A DNA stretch of 64,000 nt from Streptococcus sp. 29896 (GCF_032594915.1 NZ_CP118733.1:1798001-1862000); one strand, 5' to 3'; counted from the stretch's first letter, positions 49,701 through 59,002 are shown. Made by a program: numbers and translations. The notes: a model not told the origin generated them from the letters alone.

Positions 49701-49881
49701 TGAAACCGAAAAAGAAACCAAGGAATCAGCTACTGTTTCTTCAGAAACCAACCCAGCACCAATAAAAACGAGCCGGAAAAAAATCCTACCTCGTACAGGA
49801 CAGGAAGCGAGCTTTGTTTTGATTTCGCTAGGACTTCTTACCTTGGCACTCAATCTATTCAAAAAATGCAACCGCTCCTAA
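46780..49881 (+). CDS. ssnA: Wall-anchored extracellular DNase (SsnA-like)
   Basis: 1033 residues. Signal peptide 1-35 ends near HATEV. Several OB-fold-like modules occupy about 45-600 (for example SGKIISAVNAWGGHGFYLQG). An endonuclease/exonuclease/phosphatase domain runs from about 630 to 935 with TIASYNIENFS, GLIEVQDNNG, ANHLNSKRG, GDFNDFE and SDHDPLL. A Thr/Glu/Lys-rich wall spanner ends in an LPRTG sorting signal (about 1003), a membrane segment and KKCNRS. Size and layout match the S. suis secreted nuclease SsnA, which degrades extracellular DNA including neutrophil traps. AAAAGGAG precedes the ATG. Confidence 0.92.
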   Translation: MKLRSYSLLTGLGSAAVTAGLLISLSVAPLSIHATEVAIENYPTLAVTNAEVTIQGYLVAPLNSSGTAFEATNKTNIGLGASPTTAATDTIPVQLREPLRSQFNLVDHPELIGKLVRITGTSERYMGRPGIKSTTSIQVLDEASSSVETPAEPTGSTETPPATENAQLTSTPISTVRAGNLGTSYTISGKIISAVNAWGGHGFYLQGSDGAGIYIYPGAALSYQTGDTVQLTGTLGEYKGERQLTAVSQHQPVTESIETPVLETTIAQLPNQQQATMISLKGVTVGQIQSDNYQNSTFSVTDADGQTVEVRLDSRSGIKTADLLTHINQGDKINLTAVLSTFNGKLQLKPFALSHFEVVEKASAQPSQTEEVTVGQIQGASHRSPLVDKNVSLKNAVVTYVVSNNTFYVQDHTPDSDPKTSDGILIYTDSLKTNVKVGDQVSLSGRVEEYLGRGYAEREDTDLTITQIRATEVTVDGTAPVPAPIVLGLDRTIPADIIDNDGFAQFDPEEDALDFWESLEGMVVAVDDAKILGPLKNKEIYVTPAAGQLTLNKVGGVNLRPDGNNTNIIPLLLKNGKQIVKSGDYFTGRIAGPVTYSYTNYKVYVDDSTLPPLHEGTTQPETTTILPSEDKLTIASYNIENFSADSKSTSDAKVQRIAKSFVADLHSPDIIGLIEVQDNNGATNDGTTDASQSAARLIAAIQAAGGPAYTYVDIAPENNQDGGQEGGNIRVGFLYNANRVSLSDKPIGTATQAVVWENGELNLSLGRIDPTNSAWAAVRKTLAAEFVFKGEKVVVLANHLNSKRGDTGLYGKIQPISLQSEVKRHALAQILSDFTKTGLAQNPSANVVMLGDFNDFEFTQTVGILEAEGMANLVSLHDAADRFSYFYNGNNQSLDNILVSTNLLDRYAFDMVHVNSAFMEEHGRASDHDPLLVQLDLTKSVTTTPTEPNTDQPTDTAPTNTGETNKGQNGKNQTETEKETKESATVSSETNPAPIKTSRKKILPRTGQEASFVLISLGLLTLALNLFKKCNRS

Positions 49882-49889
49882 TAGAGTTT

Positions 49890-49916
49890 AAGCCTGAAAG
49901 CCTGACTTTCAGGCTT
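49890..49916 (+). terminator. Terminator of ssnA
   Basis: AAGCCTGAAAG/CTTTCAGGCTT, 11-bp stem, then ATTTTCTT. Confidence 0.85.
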
Positions 49917-49944
49917 ATTTTCTTCCCCCTCCCTCTCCACTTGT

Positions 49945-49952
49945 GCTATAAT
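49945..49952 (+). promoter_or_regulatory. Extended -10 promoter at the hslO start codon
   Basis: A TGCTATAAT extended -10 is followed by seven bases and then the ATG at 49960. No ribosome binding site and no -35 match are seen, so the transcript should be leaderless. Confidence 0.6.
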
Positions 49953-49959
49953 AATCCTT

Positions 49960-50826
49960 ATGGATAAAATTATTAAGACTCTATCAAAAAGCGGGCATTT
50001 CCGTGCCTTTGTGCTAGACAGCACAGAAACCGTAAAAACTGCCCAAGAAAAACATGACACCATGGCGTCGTCCACCGTGGCTCTGGGCCGCACCCTCATC
50101 GCCAATCAGATCTTGGCTGCCAATGAAAAAGGCGATACCAAGATTACCCTGAAAATCTTGGCCAGCGGTGCTGTTGGGGCTATCATCTCCGTTGCTAATA
50201 CCAAAGGTCAGGTCAAGGGCTACATTCAAAATCCAGACTTGGACTACAAACGGACAGCGACTGGTGAAGTCATCGTTGGGCCGCTTGTGGGCAATGGCCA
50301 ATTCCTGGTCATCACAGACTACGGAACAGGCCATCCTTACAACTCCATGACACCCTTGATTTCGGGTGAGATCGGTGAAGACTTTGCTTATTTCTTAACA
50401 GACAGCCAGCAGACACCTTCTGCGGTGGGACTGAACGTGTTATTAGACGAAGAAGACAAGGTCAAGGTAGCTGGCGGATTCTTGCTGCAAGTTTTACCAG
50501 GTGCAACTGAGGCTGAAATTGCCCGTTTCGAGAAACGCATCCAGGAAATGCCTGCCATTTCGAGCTTGCTGGCTTCTGAAAACCACATAGAAGCTCTGCT
50601 ATCCGCCATTTATGGCGACGACGACTTCAAACACCTATCCGAAGAGGAAATCGGCTTTGTCTGCGACTGCTCTAAAGACCGCTTCCTCGATGCTCTAGCC
50701 AGCCTGCCAAAAACAGACCTGCAAGAGATGAAAGACGAGGACAAGGGCGTGGACATCACCTGTCAATTCTGCCAGACCCATTACCACTTTGACGAAAACG
50801 ATTTGGAGGAACTCATCAATGGCTAA
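49960..50826 (+). CDS. hslO: Redox-regulated chaperone Hsp33
   Basis: 288 residues. The start [12 protein letters not shown] is the conserved family start. The redox switch is C-terminal: CDCSKDRF and CQFCQTH give the four zinc Cys. Oxidation releases zinc and activates holdase function. It overlaps the dus gene by eight bases. Transcription appears to begin at the start codon. Confidence 0.95.
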   Translation: MDKIIKTLSKSGHFRAFVLDSTETVKTAQEKHDTMASSTVALGRTLIANQILAANEKGDTKITLKILASGAVGAIISVANTKGQVKGYIQNPDLDYKRTATGEVIVGPLVGNGQFLVITDYGTGHPYNSMTPLISGEIGEDFAYFLTDSQQTPSAVGLNVLLDEEDKVKVAGGFLLQVLPGATEAEIARFEKRIQEMPAISSLLASENHIEALLSAIYGDDDFKHLSEEEIGFVCDCSKDRFLDALASLPKTDLQEMKDEDKGVDITCQFCQTHYHFDENDLEELING

Positions 50827-51823
50827 TCTCAACACCCCTTTTATGATTGGTGATGTGGAAATCCCCAATCGCTGCGTGCTGGCCCCAATGGCTGGCGTGA
50901 CCAACTCGGCCTTCCGCACCATTGCCAAGGAAATGGGCGCAGGCCTGGTCGTTATGGAAATGATCTCTGAAAAAGGCCTTCTCTACAACAACGAAAAGAC
51001 CCTCCACATGCTCCATATCGACGACAACGAATACCCCATGTCCATCCAGCTTTTTGGTGGCGATGCCGAAGGACTGAAACGGGCTGCGGACTTCATCCAG
51101 AAGAACACCAAGGCCAATATCGTGGACATCAACATGGGCTGCCCCGTCAACAAGGTCATCAAGAACGAGGCCGGTGCCAAGTGGCTCAAGGACCCCGACA
51201 AGATTTACCACATCATCAAGGAAGTGACCTCGGTCCTCGATATTCCCTTGACCGTTAAGATGCGGACCGGTTGGAATAACACCGACCTGGCGGTCGAAAA
51301 TGCCCTGGCCGCAGAGAGTGGCGGTGTGGCTGCCCTAGCCATGCACGGACGAACCCGCGAGCAGATGTACACAGGAACGGTTGACCTGGAAACCTTGACC
51401 AAGGTGGCTGGCAGCCTGACCAAGATTCCCTTCATCGCAAACGGCGACATCCGCAATGTCCAAGATGCCCGCCAGCGAATCGAGGAAGTCGGAGCCGATG
51501 CCGTCATGGTCGGACGAACTGCCATGGGCAATCCTTACATCTTCAACCAAATCAACCACTATCTTGAAACAGGAGAAGTCCTGCCCGACCTCTCCTTCGA
51601 TGACAAACTCAATGTCGCCTTCGACCACCTGACCCGATTGACCAATCTCAAAGGTGAGTCCGTTGCCGTCCGCGAATTCCGTGGCCTTGCTCCCCACTAT
51701 CTCCGTGGCTCAGCAGGTGCTGCCAAAATTCGTGGCGCCGTTGCCAAGGCAGAAACCATTGAGCAGGTCCAAGAACTCTTTGACCAAGCCAGAGAAGCCT
51801 ATCAAGAACGGATAACCAAATAA
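50819..51823 (+). CDS. tRNA-dihydrouridine synthase (DusB-like)
   Basis: 334 residues, FMN-dependent TIM barrel. Family motifs are [19 protein letters not shown], the catalytic Cys in [17 protein letters not shown] and HGRTREQMY, plus [15 protein letters not shown]. The ATG lies eight bases after GGAGGA within the end of hslO. The hslO-dus pair is a frequent neighbourhood in streptococci. Confidence 0.93.
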   Translation: MANLNTPFMIGDVEIPNRCVLAPMAGVTNSAFRTIAKEMGAGLVVMEMISEKGLLYNNEKTLHMLHIDDNEYPMSIQLFGGDAEGLKRAADFIQKNTKANIVDINMGCPVNKVIKNEAGAKWLKDPDKIYHIIKEVTSVLDIPLTVKMRTGWNNTDLAVENALAAESGGVAALAMHGRTREQMYTGTVDLETLTKVAGSLTKIPFIANGDIRNVQDARQRIEEVGADAVMVGRTAMGNPYIFNQINHYLETGEVLPDLSFDDKLNVAFDHLTRLTNLKGESVAVREFRGLAPHYLRGSAGAAKIRGAVAKAETIEQVQELFDQAREAYQERITK

Positions 51824-51828
51824 TATCA

Positions 51829-51854
51829 AAAACTCCAGTATCAGCTGGAGTTTT
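51829..51854. terminator. Bidirectional terminator between dus and nrtR
   Basis: AAAACTCCAG/CTGGAGTTTT hairpin between convergent genes, with T-rich flanks on both strands. Confidence 0.75.
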
Positions 51855-51861
51855 CTTTGTT

Positions 51862-52635
51862 TTATAAACTTTCTTTCAAACGGTAGGTTTTTCTGGGTTT
51901 GCGTTTGGGCAGGCGCTCTTCCCCCACTTCTTCCACAAAATCTCCATATTTGGCAAGGAAATTGTTGTGGAGTATTTTTTTGTCAGGAGAAATCAGATTG
52001 ACCAAGTCCGTCGCAGCATAGATGGTAAAAGGTTGCTGCAAGAGATTGAGAAAAGTAGGATTCCACTTCATTCGCCCTTGAATCCGCTGGATAGAGGTCA
52101 TAACAATCTCATAATGGTCAAAGGCAAAATCCTCTGCCCCCAAGACCTGATCCTCATAGAAGCACTGCGCTGTCTTAAAATCTACATCAATCACAATCGG
52201 CTCCCGTCCATCTGGACCTGGCTTGACCAAGTCCAAGGCCTGACTAGGCAGGTAAACCAAGTGTGCAATGGTCATCATCCAGCCCCGCGGATCCCGTTCT
52301 GGATTGGAAACCGTCAAAAGCTGCTCAATGTGATTCCGTGGCAAATCCAGTCCTGCTTCTTTTTTTATCTCACGCTGGCAGGTCTGGTAGGCATCCTCGC
52401 CTCTGGCAATAAAGCCACCTACCAAGGAGAGTTTGTGTTGACAAGGATGGGCAGCCCGCCGAATCAAGAGGAGCTTGATTCGACCCTGGACAAAACTATA
52501 AACCACCATATCAGCCGTTACACTAGGCTTTTCAAAACGCGGCAAATCCTGTTGTTGGTACCAGGCCAAAAATTCTTCTTCCGTCCCATATTTTTCATAA
52601 TATTCCTTGTCTGATAGACCTTCTGGCCTAACCAT
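51862..52635 (-). CDS. nrtR: NUDIX-like transcriptional regulator NrtR
   Basis: 257 residues. An N-terminal Nudix domain is followed by a C-terminal winged helix ending in a very basic tail (RLPKRKPRKTYRLKESL). The Nudix box GGFIARGEDAYQ...REIKKEAGL has Lys where the catalytic motif needs Glu, so it is probably a sensor and not a hydrolase. NrtR represses NAD biosynthesis and transport genes and responds to ADP-ribose. It is the third gene of the nadR-pnuC-nrtR unit, one base after pnuC. Confidence 0.85.
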   Translation of the reverse strand: MVRPEGLSDKEYYEKYGTEEEFLAWYQQQDLPRFEKPSVTADMVVYSFVQGRIKLLLIRRAAHPCQHKLSLVGGFIARGEDAYQTCQREIKKEAGLDLPRNHIEQLLTVSNPERDPRGWMMTIAHLVYLPSQALDLVKPGPDGREPIVIDVDFKTAQCFYEDQVLGAEDFAFDHYEIVMTSIQRIQGRMKWNPTFLNLLQQPFTIYAATDLVNLISPDKKILHNNFLAKYGDFVEEVGEERLPKRKPRKTYRLKESL

Positions 52636-52636
52636 C

Positions 52637-53443
52637 CTACGCCACCTGCCCCTCTTTTATAGACTTAGACCACTGGTACCAACCAACCGCACTGTTCAGG
52701 GCATAAACCCAGTACATGGCTTGCATGTGAAGAGAAGTCCCCCACCAGAGATAGATAGAGAATAGATTAGTCGCAATCCAGAAAATCCACTGTTCACGGT
52801 AAAGATAGGTCATCAAAAATTGACCCGTCCAGTTGGTCCCATCTGTGATAGAGTCACGGAATGGACGAGCCGAACCAACCGATTGATAAATCAAGCCAAA
52901 ACTTGCCCAAACCAGTAAAGTGAAGCCCAGCCATTTGATCCAGCCCTTCAAGTCCAACTTACGGGCCTCAAACTCCGTCTTCTCCTCTTCCGCCACTCCA
53001 TTAACACGGGCAGTCAACCAAAAATAAAGACCAACTGGCTGCATGACAATGAAAAAGATGGCTGTCATTACTTCTCCATAAAACATATTTTGGTAGGAGA
53101 GGGCAAAGTAAATCACACTATTCAGAAAACCAAAAAAGTAGTTACTTGCACGACCTTCTGCCACCATAATCACGCAGACAATGCCCGTCCAGGAGGTAAA
53201 AAGCCCAACCCAGTCATGATTGGCAGCACCATTGGTAAACTCTAAGACAAAAGGCACACTCGACAGGACCAGTAAGTAAGACCATTGAAAGAGCGTCCGC
53301 CCTAAAAACAGGTCTGCAACAACCGCCTGCAAGACCCCAAGTAGCCCCATTTTCCTTGCCCTGCTTGCAATCGCAGCCATATTTTCTGGAACCTGTGTCA
53401 CAGCGGTCTTCATCCCTTCGATACGCTGAAGCAATTGATTCAT
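52637..53443 (-). CDS. pnuC: Nicotinamide riboside transporter PnuC
   Basis: 268 residues, about seven or eight membrane segments. The family's ligand-binding region is visible in SNYFFGFLNSVIYFALSYQNMFYGEV and W-rich segments such as FPWxxWxW-like YWVYALNSAVGWYQW at the C-terminus. Together with NadR it imports and phosphorylates nicotinamide riboside. Confidence 0.92.
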   Translation of the reverse strand: MNQLLQRIEGMKTAVTQVPENMAAIASRARKMGLLGVLQAVVADLFLGRTLFQWSYLLVLSSVPFVLEFTNGAANHDWVGLFTSWTGIVCVIMVAEGRASNYFFGFLNSVIYFALSYQNMFYGEVMTAIFFIVMQPVGLYFWLTARVNGVAEEEKTEFEARKLDLKGWIKWLGFTLLVWASFGLIYQSVGSARPFRDSITDGTNWTGQFLMTYLYREQWIFWIATNLFSIYLWWGTSLHMQAMYWVYALNSAVGWYQWSKSIKEGQVA

Positions 53444-53452
53444 ATCTTCCTC

Positions 53453-54490
53453 CTAATATTCCTGATAAATACCATCGATCAACTGAATGGCCTTGGCATA
53501 GTTTTCTGCATAATCCCCACCGATATAAGCCAACTGGGTTTGCGGATGGTTTTTGGCAACCAAATCCTTCAAATGCTCGGTGAAGGCATTGCGAATGTCA
53601 GCGTCAGCCATGGTCATATCCCGAAAACCATCATCAACATAAGAACCCGTCGGCAAGACAAAGATAATCAAATCCCATTTTTCATTCTTCACCGTATCCG
53701 CACAAAGCGAGTGGAAGGAACTAGAAGTTTCACCGATGTAGTAGTCGTAGTAGGCTTCTGTAACAGTCGCGTTGGTATCTGCAATCACCAATCCCCTGTT
53801 GGTCTCCGAATCAATCAAATCAGAGGTTTGCCGGTATTGACCTGTCAGAAGATAGTTGTAGTCCTTTCCTGTCAACTCATCGTCACGGACATTGTAGCGT
53901 TGCTGGTAGTAGCGGGCATATTCCAACGAAACGGGACAGGAATAATAGCGGCCCAGATCTCGCACTAGCGTGGTTTTTCCATTTGAAGCTGAGCCGACCA
54001 CCAAGACATTCTTAGAAAAGTGACGTCGGAAGGGCTTGGCGATGGAATTCCAATACTTGGCAGGATTTTCCCGAATCAGTGTCGCAGAAATCCCAAAATT
54101 TCTCTCCGTAAAGGAAGCTAGATAGCCCCGTGACCGCAATTCCTCTGCATACTCTTTTTCTGAAACATAGAAGACCAAATCCTCGTCTTCCCGAGGAGAA
54201 ACCAAGGCCTCCAAGGCTTCTAACCAAGGGGTCCAACCCTCTGGATAAGGCGGCATGCCAGTCTCATCCAACTTAAAAACAGAAACTAAGGCTTCGTCAT
54301 TAAAGGTTTCACGGATATAGCGGAAGCGCTTCTGCAAGCCCAAACCAATCTGATGTCCACGGTCCTGATCATAGCCCGAAACGATGACCACCGCTCGGTC
54401 ATTTTCTCGTTTGGCACGCTGAATCAAGTCAATGTGCCCCTTGTGCATTGGCGCAAAAGTCCCAAAGATAACTGCAACTGTTTTTTTCAT
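53453..54490 (-). CDS. nadR: NadR: NMN adenylyltransferase / ribosylnicotinamide kinase
   Basis: 345 residues. The N-terminal nucleotidyltransferase domain has IFGTFAPMHKGHIDLIQRA, and the C-terminal kinase domain has the P-loop VVGSASNGKTTLVRDLG. The N-terminal HTH found in enterobacterial NadR is absent, which fits separate control by NrtR. It is the first gene of the NAD salvage operon. Confidence 0.93.
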   Translation of the reverse strand: MKKTVAVIFGTFAPMHKGHIDLIQRAKRENDRAVVIVSGYDQDRGHQIGLGLQKRFRYIRETFNDEALVSVFKLDETGMPPYPEGWTPWLEALEALVSPREDEDLVFYVSEKEYAEELRSRGYLASFTERNFGISATLIRENPAKYWNSIAKPFRRHFSKNVLVVGSASNGKTTLVRDLGRYYSCPVSLEYARYYQQRYNVRDDELTGKDYNYLLTGQYRQTSDLIDSETNRGLVIADTNATVTEAYYDYYIGETSSSFHSLCADTVKNEKWDLIIFVLPTGSYVDDGFRDMTMADADIRNAFTEHLKDLVAKNHPQTQLAYIGGDYAENYAKAIQLIDGIYQEY

Positions 54491-54500
54491 AGATAACCTT

Positions 54501-54551
54501 TTTATATTTTTTTATATTTTCTATCATACCCCTTTTTCCATAACCAGTCAA
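54501..54551 (-). promoter_or_regulatory. NAD salvage operon promoter and candidate NrtR site
   Basis: TTGACT (54551-54546), 17-base spacer, TATGAT (54528-54523). A tandem decamer (TTTATATTTT twice, 54501-54520) covers the transcription start and is a plausible but unproven NrtR site. Confidence 0.55.
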
Positions 54552-54590
54552 GACCTATTTATTATTTTTTATAAAAAGGTGTAGTAAAAA

Positions 54591-54610
54591 GAAACAGGTT
54601 TCCCTGTTTC
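54591..54610 (-). terminator. Terminator of clpC
   Basis: GAAACAGG/CCTGTTTC with a TTTC loop, followed by TTTTTACTAC on the minus strand. Confidence 0.8.
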
Positions 54611-54618
54611 TCTCGAGT

Positions 54619-57075
54619 CTATTCGTTCACACTCTCAAACTTGAGCTGGTTGGCCTTGACACCCACTTTCAAGGTCATACCTGCACCAACATCTTCGCGC
54701 AAGAGCATTTCCGCCATCGGATCTTCCAATTTTGTTTGGAGCAAACGACGGAGTGGACGGGCACCCATTTCTGGATCATAGCCTTCCTTGGCCAGCAATT
54801 TAAGAGCTGATGGTTGAAGTTTCAGAAGGATTCCCTTGCTCGCGGCAACCGCAATCAATGGCTTCACCATCACTTTGACAACATCCAACATATCCGACTC
54901 TGTCAAACTGTGGAAGACTACTTTTTCATCAATACGGTTGATAAATTCAGGGCGATAAGCCTTTTTCAACTCTTCGAAGATCCGTTTTTCAACTTCCTTG
55001 TGGTCCTTGGACAAATCAAGAGCTCCAAACCCAACGGTCTTATCATCACGAAGAGCGGTTGCTCCTAAGTTAGAAGTCATAATAATCACCGTGTTGGAGA
55101 AATCAACCTTGCGACCCTTGCTATCGGTCAAGACACCATCATCCAAGACCTGCAAAAGCACGTTAAAAATATCTGGATGGGCTTTTTCTACCTCATCAAA
55201 GAGCAGAACAGAATAGGGTTTATTACGAACTTTCTCTGTCAGCTCGCCACCTTCTTCATAGCCAACATAACCAGGAGGCGCTCCATTTAGGCGACTAGCC
55301 GCAAATTTCTCCATGTACTCACTCATGTCAAAACGAATAAGAGCCGATTCATCATCAAAGAGAACTTCTGCCAAAGCCTTGGCCAACTCTGTCTTACCGA
55401 CACCAGTTGGCCCTAAGAACATGAAGGAGCCAATCGGTCTGCGTCCTGTCCGAATACCTGACTGATTACGGCGAATGGCACGACTGATGGCAGAAATCGC
55501 CTCATCCTGTCCAATCACACGCTTGTGCAACTCCTCTTCCAGATGGAGGTATTTCTTGGCGTCCGAACGACTCAATTTAGACACAGGGATCCCTGATAGG
55601 ACACTCAGAGTAGATAAAATATCTTCTTCCGTCACTTCTAGCTGATACTGGTTGCCCTCCTCCTGAGCAACCTGCGCCTTGACCATCAGTTGGCTGACCT
55701 TCTTATATTTTCCAGCCATCAGCGCCTGATCCAAGGCAGTCAGATCACCTTCTGGCGCTTGACCCTTGGCACGATTTTGCACCTTGGCAGAGGCTTCATC
55801 TAACAAGTCAATGGCCGAATCTGGCAGGTTCTTACTGGTCAAATACCTCTTGGCATACCGCACCGCTGTTGCCAAAGCCTGATCTGAAATCGAAACCTTG
55901 TGATGAGCTTCATAGGAGGATTTCAACCCCTCTAAAATCTTGATACTATCTTCCACACTCGGCTCTTCAATCAAAACCTTTGCAAAACGACGCACCAAGG
56001 CCGCATCTTTTTCAATATGCTTTTGGTACTCATCCTGAGTCGTTGCCCCTACTGTCCGCAAGGTTCCACGAGACAGGGCAGGCTTAAGGATATTGGCCGC
56101 ATCCAAAGTCGAATCAATCCCTGAACCAGACCCCATAATCGTGTGCAGCTCATCGATAAACAAAATCACCTGACCATCTTCTTCGATATCATTGATGATA
56201 TTGTTCATCCGTTCCTCAAAATCTCCACGAAAACGTGTTCCAGCAATCACATTCATCAAATCCAGCTCAAGAACCCGCATATTGACAAGGCTGGCTGGCA
56301 CTTGACCATTAGCGATTCGCTGGGCCAAGCCCAAAGCTAGCGCAGTTTTTCCGACACCCGCATCCCCAACCAAGACTGGATTGTTCTTGGTTTTTCGTGA
56401 GAGAATCTGGACCATACGAGCAATTTCCTCATCTCGACCAATCACAGGTTCCAATTGACCAGAACGAGCCAAGAGCGTCAAATCCCGTGTATAATCTTCC
56501 AGACCTCCACTTTGTGGCTGAGGCATACCCATCATGTTTCCTACATTGGCTTGCTTGGGTTTTCCGCCCTTCAAGATACTCCGGATGGCTTTGAGGTGGT
56601 CCTTGGTAAAACCTGCCTTACCTTCCAAATTTTTCCGCAAATCAATAAAGCGGGTCTTATCACCACTATCTTCAAAATGAAAACCAACCCTGTCCAATAT
56701 TTGCGATGCAATCGAGCGCTTGTCCAAGAGAATGGCCATAAACAGATGCTCTGTCCCTAGTTCCTTAGCCTTGACAATCTCTGCAATTTTTTCCGCTAGA
56801 ATATTGACCTCGACCATGCGGCTGGAAGACGGCAGAAAATCAAACCTCTCCAACTCTTCTTGATAGACTTTTTCTGTCACCACAAAAGTGGCTTGCTCAT
56901 AATCAGAGATAGAAGCAGGATATTCTGCCAAAACAGAGCCTGCAATCGTGTCTGGATTGATCACAAAAGCCAGCAATAAGTGCCAAGTCTCCAAATACTC
57001 GCTCCGGTAACGTTGGGCAATCAACTGAGCATCTTCAAATACTCCTTGTAAACCTTTTGAAATCTTTTTTCCCAT
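54619..57075 (-). CDS. clpC: ATP-dependent Clp protease ATPase subunit ClpC
   Basis: 818 residues. It has Clp-N repeats (1-150), AAA+ module 1 with [13 protein letters not shown] and a short middle domain. AAA+ module 2 carries [16 protein letters not shown] and [17 protein letters not shown]. The length matches streptococcal ClpC. It unfolds substrates for ClpP. It directly follows ctsR and shares its promoter. Confidence 0.96.
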   Translation of the reverse strand: MGKKISKGLQGVFEDAQLIAQRYRSEYLETWHLLLAFVINPDTIAGSVLAEYPASISDYEQATFVVTEKVYQEELERFDFLPSSSRMVEVNILAEKIAEIVKAKELGTEHLFMAILLDKRSIASQILDRVGFHFEDSGDKTRFIDLRKNLEGKAGFTKDHLKAIRSILKGGKPKQANVGNMMGMPQPQSGGLEDYTRDLTLLARSGQLEPVIGRDEEIARMVQILSRKTKNNPVLVGDAGVGKTALALGLAQRIANGQVPASLVNMRVLELDLMNVIAGTRFRGDFEERMNNIINDIEEDGQVILFIDELHTIMGSGSGIDSTLDAANILKPALSRGTLRTVGATTQDEYQKHIEKDAALVRRFAKVLIEEPSVEDSIKILEGLKSSYEAHHKVSISDQALATAVRYAKRYLTSKNLPDSAIDLLDEASAKVQNRAKGQAPEGDLTALDQALMAGKYKKVSQLMVKAQVAQEEGNQYQLEVTEEDILSTLSVLSGIPVSKLSRSDAKKYLHLEEELHKRVIGQDEAISAISRAIRRNQSGIRTGRRPIGSFMFLGPTGVGKTELAKALAEVLFDDESALIRFDMSEYMEKFAASRLNGAPPGYVGYEEGGELTEKVRNKPYSVLLFDEVEKAHPDIFNVLLQVLDDGVLTDSKGRKVDFSNTVIIMTSNLGATALRDDKTVGFGALDLSKDHKEVEKRIFEELKKAYRPEFINRIDEKVVFHSLTESDMLDVVKVMVKPLIAVAASKGILLKLQPSALKLLAKEGYDPEMGARPLRRLLQTKLEDPMAEMLLREDVGAGMTLKVGVKANQLKFESVNE

Positions 57076-57534
57076 TTAATCCTCTTTCCTATCTAAGCGA
57101 CGCAATACCTGACGCATCATACGCGCCCGAATACTGTCCGCATCTCGCCCCAAAACATCATCTGACCCAGTAGCCAAAAAGAGGTTGCCCTCTCGCTCTG
57201 TCATCAAGCCCTCATCAAACAGCAACTGCAATATATCTGAATAGACCGTCGCAGACAACTGCTCACCCATATTATTTAACAAATCATGGACCAGTTCGTG
57301 CTTATCCGAAAAAGTAATCCGACCAATGCGAATATAACCCCCGCCACCACGCTTGCTTTCCACAATATAACCACGGCTGGCTGTAAAACGGGTTTTTATC
57401 ACGTAGTTAATCTGACTTGGCACCACTTCAAACCGACTGGCCAATTCACTCCGACGCAATTCTGCCACATTGACCTGGTCCAAGATGGCTTTGATATGCT
57501 CTTCGATATAATCCGATGTATTTTTCATCGCCAT
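57076..57534 (-). CDS. ctsR: Transcriptional repressor CtsR
   Basis: 152 residues. The HTH region is ASRFEVVPSQINYVIKTRFT and the wing is YIVESKRGGGGYIRIGRI, with the conserved glycine-rich tetraloop. It represses clp genes and is inactivated by heat. It is the first gene of the ctsR-clpC unit, one base before clpC. Confidence 0.97.
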   Translation of the reverse strand: MAMKNTSDYIEEHIKAILDQVNVAELRRSELASRFEVVPSQINYVIKTRFTASRGYIVESKRGGGGYIRIGRITFSDKHELVHDLLNNMGEQLSATVYSDILQLLFDEGLMTEREGNLFLATGSDDVLGRDADSIRARMMRQVLRRLDRKED

Positions 57535-57549
57535 AGTATCGCCTCTTTC

Positions 57550-57572
57550 TTTGACTATCTTTGACCATTATA
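57550..57572 (-). promoter_or_regulatory. CtsR operator and -10 box of ctsR-clpC
   Basis: On the minus strand TATAAT (57572-57567) is followed at once by GGTCAAAGATAGTCAAA (57566-57550), which matches the CtsR heptamer direct repeat RGTCAAANANRGTCAAA. This provides autoregulation. Confidence 0.88.
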
Positions 57573-57631
57573 CTATTTTTGTTCACATTTTGAAAGCGAA
57601 AGCCTCACTTCCACACAAACGTAGCCAATTT

Positions 57632-57660
57632 TTGAAATCTGCTCTGCTTTTTTCTATAAT
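57632..57660 (+). promoter_or_regulatory. Promoter upstream of the thioredoxin-like gene
   Basis: TTGAAA (57632-57637), 17-base spacer, TATAAT (57655-57660). It drives a leader of about 150 nt that contains the dispersed repeat. Confidence 0.7.
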
Positions 57661-57701
57661 AAAAGAAAAAACAGAAAGGACTAGGGCTCCCGTATTTAGT
57701 T

Positions 57702-57817
57702 GAACTGAATACGGGCTAGGGACTGGGCCAAAAAGATAAACGAGAACTAGACGCTTGCATCGTCCTTCTATTTTCTATTTTGTCTGTGTCCACTTAAGGC
57801 CCTTTATATCTTATACC
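57702..57817 (+). repeat. Dispersed hairpin repeat, copy 5, ending at the thioredoxin-like start codon
   Basis: Reads GAACTGAATACGGGCTAGGG, then AAAAAGATAAAC, a weaker hairpin (AGAA/TTCT and GACG/CGTC), TATTTTCTATTTT and a tail ACTTAAGGCCC...TATATCTTATACC that meets the ATG at 57818. The left end also forms CCCGTATT/AATACGGG with bases 57689-57696 just upstream. Confidence 0.65.
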
Positions 57818-58156
57818 ATGAACTTTCAAGACTACATCCAAGATTTTACAAGTGTGACCGTGGAGCAGGCACAGAACCTTCTAGCTGCCAAAGAGGGCGG
57901 CATTCTCTTCATCGGACGTAGCACCTGCCCATACTGCAACCGCTTTGCACCAAAACTCCACAAGGTCGCCCAAGAAAAGCAAGTGACCATCCACTTCCTC
58001 GACTCTAGCCAAATCAGTCCAGAACTCCAGACCCTTCGCGACCACTACCAAGTTCCTACCGTCCCAGGTCTCCTCGTCGCTAAACCTACTGGAGTCCAAG
58101 TCCGCTGCGACTCCAGCATGACGGAAGAAGAGATTGCGGCTTTTATTCAAGGCTAA
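57818..58156 (+). CDS. Thioredoxin-like protein
   Basis: 112 residues, thioredoxin fold. The active site is IGRSTCPYCNRFAPKL (CPYC, glutaredoxin-like spacing) and the cis-Pro region is QVPTVPGLLVA. It resembles bacteriocin-transport-accessory-type thioredoxins of streptococci. The start MNFQDYIQDF has no recognisable Shine-Dalgarno sequence; the bases before it belong to the repeat. Its stop overlaps the next start (TAATG). Confidence 0.8.
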   Translation: MNFQDYIQDFTSVTVEQAQNLLAAKEGGILFIGRSTCPYCNRFAPKLHKVAQEKQVTIHFLDSSQISPELQTLRDHYQVPTVPGLLVAKPTGVQVRCDSSMTEEEIAAFIQG

Positions 58157-58857
58157 TGCTAGACATTTCCTACCAAGCCAACACCTTCCACATCTCTCAT
58201 CACGGAAGACCAGTCGGCAAGATTCACAGCTACCAAAATCCCTACCACCAGACCAATATCTATCTTCGACTAGATTTGGTCGATTACGATTGCAAAATAG
58301 CAAAGCAGCTCTTCCAGTCCCTACAGACTTCCTTAGGCGGAAAACCTCTTCAAGTTATGCTCTCCTCTGCAGAGCAGGAAAGAATCCATTTCCTTACCGC
58401 AGCTGGCTTTGTCTGCAAGCGGAAATGTTATGAGTTCGAAGTGACCAAGCAAGACTATCTCAGTCAAACAGGCACTTCCAACTTAAGCATAGTCCGCAAA
58501 GGCACCGCACCTTATCAAATAGCCTGTCAGCAAATTTTTGACCACTATCAAACAGTCCACCAAGACATCAATCCTTGGACTGCCAGTCAAGAAGACTTTG
58601 AAAAGGATCTACCTGACCTGGTTTATACAGACTCAGAAAATTGGGCTTTTATAGAAAACAATGAAATTGCCTACGTATGCGGAAAAGATGTACAAAGCTT
58701 TGGTTCCTTCATCCAAGTAGTTATTTGCCAACTATTTGAACAGTATGAACAGATTAGCTTTGAGGCTGATGACTGCGATCCTATCGCCATGCATTTAGCT
58801 GACCAATTCCGACAACCAAACAAGCCTAGCTGGGATACTTATATTTTAGAAATCTAA
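58156..58857 (+). CDS. GNAT-like protein of unknown substrate
   Basis: 233 residues. It has two similar halves with a GNAT-like layout (FLTAAGFVCKRKCYEFEV ends half one), and a second half with WAFIENNEIAYVCGKD. No clear acetyl-CoA loop is seen, so enzymatic activity is uncertain. It is coupled to the thioredoxin-like gene by a one-base overlap. Confidence 0.65.
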   Translation: MLDISYQANTFHISHHGRPVGKIHSYQNPYHQTNIYLRLDLVDYDCKIAKQLFQSLQTSLGGKPLQVMLSSAEQERIHFLTAAGFVCKRKCYEFEVTKQDYLSQTGTSNLSIVRKGTAPYQIACQQIFDHYQTVHQDINPWTASQEDFEKDLPDLVYTDSENWAFIENNEIAYVCGKDVQSFGSFIQVVICQLFEQYEQISFEADDCDPIAMHLADQFRQPNKPSWDTYILEI

Positions 58858-58858
58858 C

Positions 58859-58890
58859 AAAAAGCACCGACCACATGGCCGGTGCTTTTT
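58859..58890. terminator. Terminator after the GNAT-like gene
   Basis: AAAAAGCACCG and CGGTGCTTTTT with an inner CC/GG pair; symmetric and functional on either strand. Confidence 0.85.
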
Positions 58891-58978
58891 AAGGAGATTA
58901 TGAAAAATATTTAGGATTGATACTAGTATAACTCACTCGACCCGTTCAGACATCAGCCTTAAGACCGATTTTACAAAA

Positions 58979-59002
58979 AAGAACTCCCTGTCGGAAGTTC
59001 TT
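58979..59002 (-). terminator. Distal terminator after tsf
   Basis: AAGAACT/AGTTCTT hairpin with TTTTTTGTAAAA following on the minus strand. It is a near copy of the hairpin at 59188-59212. Confidence 0.7.
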
